A stretch of DNA of 11,142 bases. Source: JANYGA01 sp043743145. Its GTDB lineage: Bacteria > Vulcanimicrobiota > Vulcanimicrobiia > Vulcanimicrobiales > Vulcanimicrobiaceae. Numbering within the stretch: the stretch's first letter is position 1; each line of letters begins with the position of its first letter. The position numbers and the translations under genes are program-made. The DNA lies in assembly GCA_043743145.1 (NCBI GenBank), contig JAYTXC010000106.1, positions 1 through 11,142 of the forward strand, given 5' to 3'. Positions 6,108-11,142 of the stretch are shown here, piece by piece. The notes beneath the pieces are model-generated. The model saw nothing but the letters and a program-made list of their open reading frames with translations, searched no databases and had not been told where the DNA came from.

Positions 6108-7444
6108 TCGGTTCTCGTCACGTTGCGAATGCCGCGAGCCTCGCGCTCGTCGGTCTGCTCGCATTTTCCGGTGCCGCCCCAACGCCCGGTCCGATCGCGC
6201 GCTACCCGAAGGCGTTCGCGACCGATCTCGGCGTCACGAAACTCGTCGGCGAGAGCGATCTCGATGCGGCGGTCAGCGGTGTGCAGATCTTCATCGGCGC
6301 GGGCCTCGATCGCGAGGCACCGGGAACATCGGGCATCGCGTCGCTCGTCGCTGAATGTTTGGTGCGCACGAATGTTGCGGGAACGGGTGGCACGCTGCGC
6401 GAGGCAATCGCCGCAAGCGGTGGGAGCCTCACCTACACGGTCGACGGTCGTTCGGTGCATTACTATCTCGAAAGCCGGAGCGAACGTCTCGCGAATGTCG
6501 TGGGTCTTTTCACGAAAGCGCTCGCCGCACCGGACTTTTCACCCACGACGATCGCGGCAGCGCGCGCGATGCTCGTGGCGCGTCAAACCGAACTCGAAGG
6601 CAACGCGCTCTCCGTCGGTATCGCGATGTTTCGCCGCTCTTACTATACATCGGGTGCGGGTGCACCTGCGCTCGGCAATCCTTCGACGCTCGCGGGACTT
6701 TCTAGCAAAGACGTCTCAGCGTTTTTCGCAAGTAACTATAAACGCGGCGCGGTGAGCGCGAGCGCCGTTGGTGCGCTCGCGCCCACGCTCGGTGAAGCGT
6801 TACGCACGCTCGTCCTCGCCTTGCCCGACGGCTCGAATCCGGCGGTCGTATCGAAAACGCGTGTGCTCCCGCCCGAGGCGCCGCGAATCGTCGCGCATCG
6901 CGACGTGAACGCACCGTGGGTCGTGGTCGGCTTCGCGGCGCCCGCGCCCGGAAGCAAAGATTTTGGGGCGATGCTCGTGCTTCAGAAGCTCCTTGCTGAA
7001 GCATTCGAACGCGACAGTGCAACGACGCTCGGTTTCATCGAAAAATCGATCGGCGCATTCTATCTCTACGACGCTTCGCCCGCGAGTCTCGTTATCTACG
7101 TGAACGGGTCGCAGGTCGACCCGTCGCTCGTGCTGCGGCAGCTGCTCGTGGTCTCGCGTTCGCTCTCGCTCAAGCCGCTCGGCGCGGCACCGCTGCGTCA
7201 CTTCAAAGCGGCGGCCGAGGGGCAATTCCTCACCGATTCCGTGACGCTTTCGGATCGGTCGTATCTGCTCGGGACGTTCGCGGCGCAAGGCCTCGGCACG
7301 GATTCGATCAACGCGGCGCTCGATGCACTCGAACGCACGACTGCCGTCGACGTGCAACGGGTCGCGAAAGCCTATCTCCAACGCTACATCGTGGCGCTCG
7401 TGTTGCCGCGCCAACGACCCGGCGGCGGTGCCGAATCGCGCTAA
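6104..7444 (+). CDS. Secreted M16 peptidase-like protein lacking the zinc motif (second of pair)
   Basis: This is a 446-residue relative of the preceding gene. The start is a GTG that overlaps the upstream stop (GTGA), so translation is probably coupled. The N-terminus looks like a signal peptide with a hydrophobic stretch at about 10-23 and a possible cleavage near SGA-AP. The first M16 lobe includes GVQIFIGAGLDREAPGTSGIASL (58-80), which aligns well with the segment leading into HxxEH in active enzymes. Here the motif position reads Ser79-Leu-Val-Ala82-Glu83, so both His and the catalytic Glu are replaced. A second lobe (about 230-440) has the typical PWVVVGFAAPAPGSKDFGAMLVLQKLL segment. 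It is predicted to be non-catalytic. Together with its neighbour it may form a heterodimer in the periplasm or on the outer face of the cell. Function is unknown. Confidence 0.82.
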   Translation: MIGSRHVANAASLALVGLLAFSGAAPTPGPIARYPKAFATDLGVTKLVGESDLDAAVSGVQIFIGAGLDREAPGTSGIASLVAECLVRTNVAGTGGTLREAIAASGGSLTYTVDGRSVHYYLESRSERLANVVGLFTKALAAPDFSPTTIAAARAMLVARQTELEGNALSVGIAMFRRSYYTSGAGAPALGNPSTLAGLSSKDVSAFFASNYKRGAVSASAVGALAPTLGEALRTLVLALPDGSNPAVVSKTRVLPPEAPRIVAHRDVNAPWVVVGFAAPAPGSKDFGAMLVLQKLLAEAFERDSATTLGFIEKSIGAFYLYDASPASLVIYVNGSQVDPSLVLRQLLVVSRSLSLKPLGAAPLRHFKAAAEGQFLTDSVTLSDRSYLLGTFAAQGLGTDSINAALDALERTTAVDVQRVAKAYLQRYIVALVLPRQRPGGGAESR

Positions 7445-7469
7445 TCCGTTCGATGCGAGTCGCGTACCG

Positions 7470-8600
7470 GTGAGCGTCGCGCTTGTTCATGATTACCTCA
7501 ATCAGCGCGGCGGAGCGGAACGCGTTTTCCGACACGTCGCCGATCTCTACCCTGCGGCACCGATCTATACGTCGCTCTTCGACCGGGCAGCGACGGGCGA
7601 TCTCGTCGATCCCGCCCGCGTGCGGACGTCGTATTTACAAGGGTTTCCCGGGTCATCGCGCTATTTTCGGTTACTCGCGCCGCTCTATCCCAGTGCCTTC
7701 GAACGCCTCGATCTCTCCGCGTACGATACGATCGTGAGCACGACGACCGCATGGGCGAAAGGCGTGACGTTTCGCAAGGACGCGACGCACGTCTGCTACA
7801 TCCACACCGTGAGCCGCTTCGCGTTCGCCTACGACGCGTACGTGGGCGGTCTCGCCGGCGGCGCGCGCGGAATCGTCGCGAAGCTCGCGCGGCCGGTGGT
7901 CGATCGACTCGTCGCCTGGGATCTTGCGGCGGCGCAGCGCCCCACGGCATTCATCGCCAATTCGCACAACGTCGCGGCGCGCGTGAAAAAATATTATGGT
8001 CGTGAAGCATTTGTCGCGCACTGCCCGGTCGATATCGAGCGTTTTTCCGTCGGCGCGGGCGACGGCGATTACGCGCTCGTCGTCTCACGCCTCTTATCGT
8101 ACAAGCGAATCGACCTCGCGATCCGTGCGTGCGCGATCGCCGGGATGAAGCTCCTGATCGTCGGCGTCGGTCCCGCAGAAGCCGCGCTCAAGTCCGAGGC
8201 GGTCGGGACGAGAACGGAATTTTTGGGGGCGCTCTCCGATGTTGCCTTGTGTGACGTGATGGGACGCGCGCGCGTCGTGCTCTCGCCGGGCGAAGAAGAT
8301 TACGGTCTGGTGCCGCTCGAGGCCAACGCTTCGGGGCGTCCGGCGATCGCCTATGGCGCGGGCGGCGCACTCGAGACGATTCGACCCGGCATCACGGGCG
8401 AGCACTTTGCCGAAGCGACCGCGAATTCACTCGCCGCTACGCTCGCGCGTTTCGATCCCGATCGCTACGACGCGGCGATCGTGCGCGCGCATGCCGAATC
8501 GTTCGGTCCCGAACCATTTAAGGCACGGTTTGCGCAAATCGTCGACCGAATCGTTCGTTTGGGGCCGGCGGCCGCCGCGCTAGCGCGCGAGTTCGCGTAA
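7470..8600 (+). CDS. Glycosyltransferase family 4 (GT-B fold)
   Basis: This 376-residue protein is a retaining GT4-type enzyme that would transfer a sugar from a nucleotide donor to a cell-surface glycan or lipid. The N-terminus VALVHDYLNQRGGAERVF (3-20) is the typical first strand and Gly-rich loop of this subgroup. A CYIHTVSRFAF segment follows in the N-terminal domain, then VSRLLSYKRIDLAI at the start of the donor-binding domain. The E-x7-E motif is EDYGLVPLE (Glu276 and Glu284), followed by ASGRPAIAYGAGGALETI. GTG 7470 was chosen because it begins exactly at the first beta strand. The frame is open further upstream, but that part lies in the M16-like gene. The gap to the previous stop is 25 bases and no strong Shine-Dalgarno is visible. 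Acceptor and donor sugars cannot be inferred. The 3' end overlaps the convergent glycosyltransferase gene by 21 bases. Confidence 0.9.
   Translation: MSVALVHDYLNQRGGAERVFRHVADLYPAAPIYTSLFDRAATGDLVDPARVRTSYLQGFPGSSRYFRLLAPLYPSAFERLDLSAYDTIVSTTTAWAKGVTFRKDATHVCYIHTVSRFAFAYDAYVGGLAGGARGIVAKLARPVVDRLVAWDLAAAQRPTAFIANSHNVAARVKKYYGREAFVAHCPVDIERFSVGAGDGDYALVVSRLLSYKRIDLAIRACAIAGMKLLIVGVGPAEAALKSEAVGTRTEFLGALSDVALCDVMGRARVVLSPGEEDYGLVPLEANASGRPAIAYGAGGALETIRPGITGEHFAEATANSLAATLARFDPDRYDAAIVRAHAESFGPEPFKARFAQIVDRIVRLGPAAAALAREFA
8567..8597. other. Palindrome cluster at the convergent gene ends
   Basis: Three short palindromic units follow each other where the two opposing genes end: GGCGGCCGCC (8567-8576), the 12-bp CGCGCTAGCGCG (8576-8587), and CGCGA-GT-TCGCG (8586-8597). 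The TAG of the minus-strand gene (8580-8582) lies in the centre of the second. The TAA of the plus-strand gene follows directly after the third. There is no T run on either side, so standard intrinsic terminators are not supported. The cluster may mark a bidirectional transcript end. Confidence 0.35.
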
Positions 8601-9629
8601 GAGTGCCGTCACCGTGCGGCCGTATGCGGCGCGGTCGGCGAAGGCGAAGCGCGTCGTCGCACGATCGCGAAGTGCGGCGAGTCGCGCCGGATCGTCGAGA
8701 AGCGCCCGTATCGCGCCCGCCCACATGCCGATATCGCGCGGATCGATGAGCGCGGCCGCGCCGTCCGTCGATTCGGGAAGGGCCGTAACACCCGCGGCGA
8801 GGACGGCCGCACCGCACGCCATCGCCTCCATCGCAACGAGCCCGAAGCCTTCGGCAAGTGAAGGCACGAGGACGATCTCGGCGTTGCGATAGAGCGCGCG
8901 CAAGAGCGTGTCGCTCGCTTCGATCTCGCCCGCACGGACGCCACGCGCACGCGCGTAGGCGCGATCCTCTGCCGAAAGCGTCCCCACGATTACGAGCATT
9001 TCGTTCGGCTCGCGTAGCGCGCGGGCGCACGCATCGATTGCAACGCGCACGTTTTTGCGCGCTTCACTCGGCCCCACGAAGAGCGCGAACCGGTTGCCCG
9101 CAACGCCGTCGGGCAACGCATCGCCGCCCGCGGGAAACCAAAACGGATCGGGTGAGGGTGCAATCGTCGCGATCCGATCGCGCTCGACCCCGAGGTGGCG
9201 CGCGATTTCATCACGCGCCCAGCTCGAATGGGTGAGCACGCGCGTCGCATCGCGCGCGGCGCGGCGGATCGGTCGTTGTTCGCGCGCACGGGCGATCGGT
9301 TCGCGATGTGGCAACGAGAATGCGAAGGCATCGTGGAGACTTACGAGCGATGGCGCGGACGCGCGAAAGCGCATTCCGTTAAACGGAAACCACACGACGT
9401 CGTAGCGGTCGCGACGTGCCGCTGTTTTCGTCATGGCGACGGGATACGGAAATTCCGCCGCGAGCGCGTCACGGTGGTCGTGACGATCCGCGAGAAGCAC
9501 GATCTCCACATCGCCACGTTCGGCTGCCGCACGCAACACGCCGCGCGCGAGTCGGCCCATGCCGCGCCGATCGACTGCGAGACTTCCCGCATCGACTCCG
9601 AGCCTCACGGCGGGATCGCGCACGATCAT
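8580..9629 (-). CDS. Glycosyltransferase family 4 (GT-B fold), minus strand
   Basis: This 349-residue GT4-type enzyme is distinct from the convergent neighbour. The N-terminal domain begins with LGVDAGSLAVDRRGMGRLAR (10-29), the family's first strand and Gly loop, then SLVSLHDAFAF (94-104). LTHSSWARDEIARHLGV (132-148) is the usual link towards the donor domain, which has FVGPSEARKNV (184-194) and the E-x7-E motif EGFGLVAME (260-268), followed by MACGAAVLAAG and TALPES. These are donor-phosphate and sugar contacts in the family. The sugar and acceptor are unknown. The ATG overlaps the stop of the CPBP gene (ATGA) and no Shine-Dalgarno is seen upstream, so translation is probably coupled. It is the last gene of the minus-strand train. 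Arg and Ala are unusually frequent, in line with the high GC. Confidence 0.9.
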   Translation of the reverse strand: MIVRDPAVRLGVDAGSLAVDRRGMGRLARGVLRAAAERGDVEIVLLADRHDHRDALAAEFPYPVAMTKTAARRDRYDVVWFPFNGMRFRASAPSLVSLHDAFAFSLPHREPIARAREQRPIRRAARDATRVLTHSSWARDEIARHLGVERDRIATIAPSPDPFWFPAGGDALPDGVAGNRFALFVGPSEARKNVRVAIDACARALREPNEMLVIVGTLSAEDRAYARARGVRAGEIEASDTLLRALYRNAEIVLVPSLAEGFGLVAMEAMACGAAVLAAGVTALPESTDGAAALIDPRDIGMWAGAIRALLDDPARLAALRDRATTRFAFADRAAYGRTVTALLRELAR

Positions 9630-10423
9630 GGTTTTTGGTGGAAGACGAAGATTGCGATAACGCTAATCGAGTTGAACAACGCATGCGTCGTGACGCTCGC
9701 CCAGTAGTTGTGCGTGCGTGCGTAGACGTACGCGAGCACGATTCCGCCGATCGTCAGTGGAACGGAGACCGTGAGTAACTGCGGGACCGTTCCCGCGTGT
9801 ACGGCGCCGAAGATCGCGCCGCTAGCGATCATGGCGATCGCGAGCGGCACGATGCCGCGGCCGATCGCCGCGACATATTTCGATAACGCGTTAAAGATGA
9901 AAACGCGGAAGATGAGTTCCTCGATCATCGGTGCGAGCACGCACGCGAGGAGGAAGAACGCGAGCTTCTCAGCGGGCGTTTTCATCGCTTGAAGAAGTGC
10001 TATCGCATTCTCCGTATCGTGTCGGTGCGTGGCGCCGACGATCGCCGCGCCAGCGAGCGTGACGGAAAGCCACATCACGATCGTCCCGAGCAACGCCGTC
10101 CCCATTTCGGCTGCGCTCGGTCGACGAAAGCCGAGATCGCGCAGCGAAATGCGTGCGACGCGCGGGAGCACGAAGCCGAGGTAGATTGCGATCGGAATGT
10201 AGCCGACGAGTTGGGCGATCAGGAGTTGATCGGCGTTCCGAAACAGTTGTCGCGGATCGACGAGGTGGAGCGTCGCTGCCACGATGATGTAGAGCAGTGG
10301 CGGGACGATGTAAAAGATTACGGCCCCGAAGGCAGCAAGAATCGTCCGAGCCGGGCGCCACGCATCACGGGGCCAGGGCGTCGGCGAGAGCGCCGAAAGC
10401 GCCCAGGTCGAGTTGTTCCGCAC
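9626..10423 (-). CDS. CPBP-family intramembrane glutamic protease
   Basis: This 265-residue polytopic membrane protein belongs to the CPBP (CAAX protease and bacteriocin-processing, formerly Abi) family. All three conserved motifs are present: EELIFR (Glu168, Glu169, Arg173), FGAVH (Phe205, His209) and HALFN (His247, Asn251). The active site therefore looks intact. About seven hydrophobic segments are visible, the first near residues 28-50. Bacterial members include Rce1-like proteases and proteins tied to bacteriocin immunity, but most have no known substrate. GTG 10423 is the only plausible start ahead of the first membrane segment. A GGAG lies four bases upstream of it. This start makes the gene overlap the end of rsmA by 59 bases in another frame, and both sequences look real there. 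It shares an ATGA overlap with the downstream glycosyltransferase. Confidence 0.88.
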   Translation of the reverse strand: MRNNSTWALSALSPTPWPRDAWRPARTILAAFGAVIFYIVPPLLYIIVAATLHLVDPRQLFRNADQLLIAQLVGYIPIAIYLGFVLPRVARISLRDLGFRRPSAAEMGTALLGTIVMWLSVTLAGAAIVGATHRHDTENAIALLQAMKTPAEKLAFFLLACVLAPMIEELIFRVFIFNALSKYVAAIGRGIVPLAIAMIASGAIFGAVHAGTVPQLLTVSVPLTIGGIVLAYVYARTHNYWASVTTHALFNSISVIAIFVFHQKP

Positions 10424-11142
10424 GGATCTCCGAATCGATGTCGAGCGCTGCCAATGCCGACTGCGTGCGCGCGCGCTCGATTGCGAGTGCGAGGAGCAAG
10501 CTGTTGGCGAGGGTCTTGCGGCGGTACGCGAAGCTTGCGCGCACGACCTTCAGAAAGAACGCGCGGTCGCGCACGCGCACCGGCGGCTCGGCGTGCGGCG
10601 TCAGGACGACGACGGCGCTATCGACACCCGGTCGCGGATAGAACGAACCTGGCCGCAGGACGAACGCGCGTTTCGCAACCGCGAAGAACCGACAAAACAC
10701 CGTAAGGCTCCCATAGGCGGGAGTCGACGGCGTGGCGGTCAGTCGATCGGCTACCTCGCGTTGCACCATGATCACGATGCGTGCGGGCGGAGCGGGCGCT
10801 TCGAGCCACATCGTTAGCAGCGGTGTCGCGATATTGTACGGGAGGTTACCGGCCGCGCACCACGCGCCCGCCGCTGCGAATCTGGCGTAGTCGTACGCGA
10901 GCGCGTCTGCGTGAACGATCTCCGCGGCACCCAGGTCGTTTCGGTCGCGAAGGATCGCGACCATATCATCATCGACCTCGATCGCCGTGACGTCGGCGCC
11001 CGCGGCAACGAGTGCTGCGGTCAACGCACCCGTGCCGGGGCCGATCTCGATCACGCGCGATGCGGGCGGTTCGACGCATAGAACGGCGATGCGCTTCGAC
11101 GCACCGCCGTCCATGAGGAAATTCTGTCCCAGACGTTTCTTG
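10365..11142 (-). CDS. rsmA: 16S rRNA dimethyladenosine transferase RsmA (KsgA), 5' end outside window
   Basis: RsmA adds two methyl groups from S-adenosylmethionine to each of two adjacent adenines near the 3' end of 16S rRNA, a late step in 30S subunit maturation. The frame continues to the window edge, where KKRLGQNFL, the classic near-N-terminal signature, is readable, so only about ten residues or fewer should be missing. Further motifs are VIEIGPGTGALT (SAM-binding motif I), GNLPYNIATPLL (catalytic NLPY), MVQREVADRL with the following YGSLTVF, and FYPRPGVDSAVV. The C-terminal helical domain ends with RAEQLDLGAFGALADAL. The 258 visible residues fit the usual length of 260-280. An internal ATG at 11114 is not the real start, because the signature lies upstream of it. 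Its 3' end overlaps the CPBP gene by 59 bases. Confidence 0.96.
   Translation of the reverse strand, partial: KKRLGQNFLMDGGASKRIAVLCVEPPASRVIEIGPGTGALTAALVAAGADVTAIEVDDDMVAILRDRNDLGAAEIVHADALAYDYARFAAAGAWCAAGNLPYNIATPLLTMWLEAPAPPARIVIMVQREVADRLTATPSTPAYGSLTVFCRFFAVAKRAFVLRPGSFYPRPGVDSAVVVLTPHAEPPVRVRDRAFFLKVVRASFAYRRKTLANSLLLALAIERARTQSALAALDIDSEIRAEQLDLGAFGALADALAP

Noticed and set aside
5343..6182. 279-codon minus-strand open frame opposite the first M16-like gene
   Set aside because: It is antisense to a gene with a good start, Shine-Dalgarno and M16 pattern, and its product has no recognisable motif.
7323..7469. Upstream extension of the glycosyltransferase frame
   Set aside because: It overlaps the end of the second M16-like gene and adds residues before the first beta strand that have no counterpart in the family.
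115..9842. HIP1 (GCGATCGC) as evidence for a cyanobacterium
   Set aside because: The roughly seven copies are what the general excess of CGATCG predicts, and no other cyanobacterial feature is seen.
10297..10641. Plus-strand open frames opposite rsmA and the CPBP gene
   Set aside because: They are antisense to two genes with full family motifs, and their products are Arg-rich and featureless.

Overview
This window is a gene-dense piece of a high-GC bacterial chromosome: 12 protein genes and no gap longer than about 45 bases. The mix is mostly housekeeping (SmpB, TilS, Hpt, FtsH, RsmA) plus envelope-type genes (two secreted M16-like proteins, two family-4 glycosyltransferases, a CPBP membrane protease). 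The tilS-hpt-ftsH order is widespread in bacteria. Secreted M16-like proteins next to glycosyltransferases would fit a diderm. The codon style and gene mix remind me of uncultivated Terrabacteria-type lineages such as Eremiobacterota (WPS-2), but this is a low-confidence guess and no marker here settles it. No tRNA, rRNA, CRISPR array, insertion sequence or phage gene was seen.

Layout. Bases 1-8600 are read on the + strand as an almost continuous train: the end of a TPR protein, a PaaI-like hotdog thioesterase, smpB, tilS, hpt, ftsH, two M16-like genes and a glycosyltransferase. Several junctions overlap (TGATG, a 14-nt overlap, ATGA, GTGA), which suggests co-transcription and translational coupling. 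Bases 8580-11142 are read on the - strand as a second train: rsmA (its 5' end runs off the window), a CPBP protease and a second glycosyltransferase, again with overlapping starts and stops. The two trains meet tail to tail, and their last 21 bases overlap inside a cluster of GC palindromes.

How the genes relate. SmpB (trans-translation) and FtsH (degradation of tagged and membrane proteins) are linked in protein quality control. TilS and RsmA modify tRNA and rRNA. Hpt salvages purines. The two M16-like proteins look exported and both have lost the zinc-binding HxxEH motif, so they are probably a non-catalytic pair or partners of an enzyme encoded elsewhere. The glycosyltransferases probably serve polysaccharide or glycolipid synthesis, with unknown substrates.

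The points most worth a second look are the doubly degenerate M16 pair, potential RNA stem-loops on both sides of ftsH (including a perfect 10-bp hairpin just inside the first M16-like gene), the palindromic convergent gene ends, and strong enrichment of the palindrome CGATCG. I do not see a clearly new defence or biosynthetic system.
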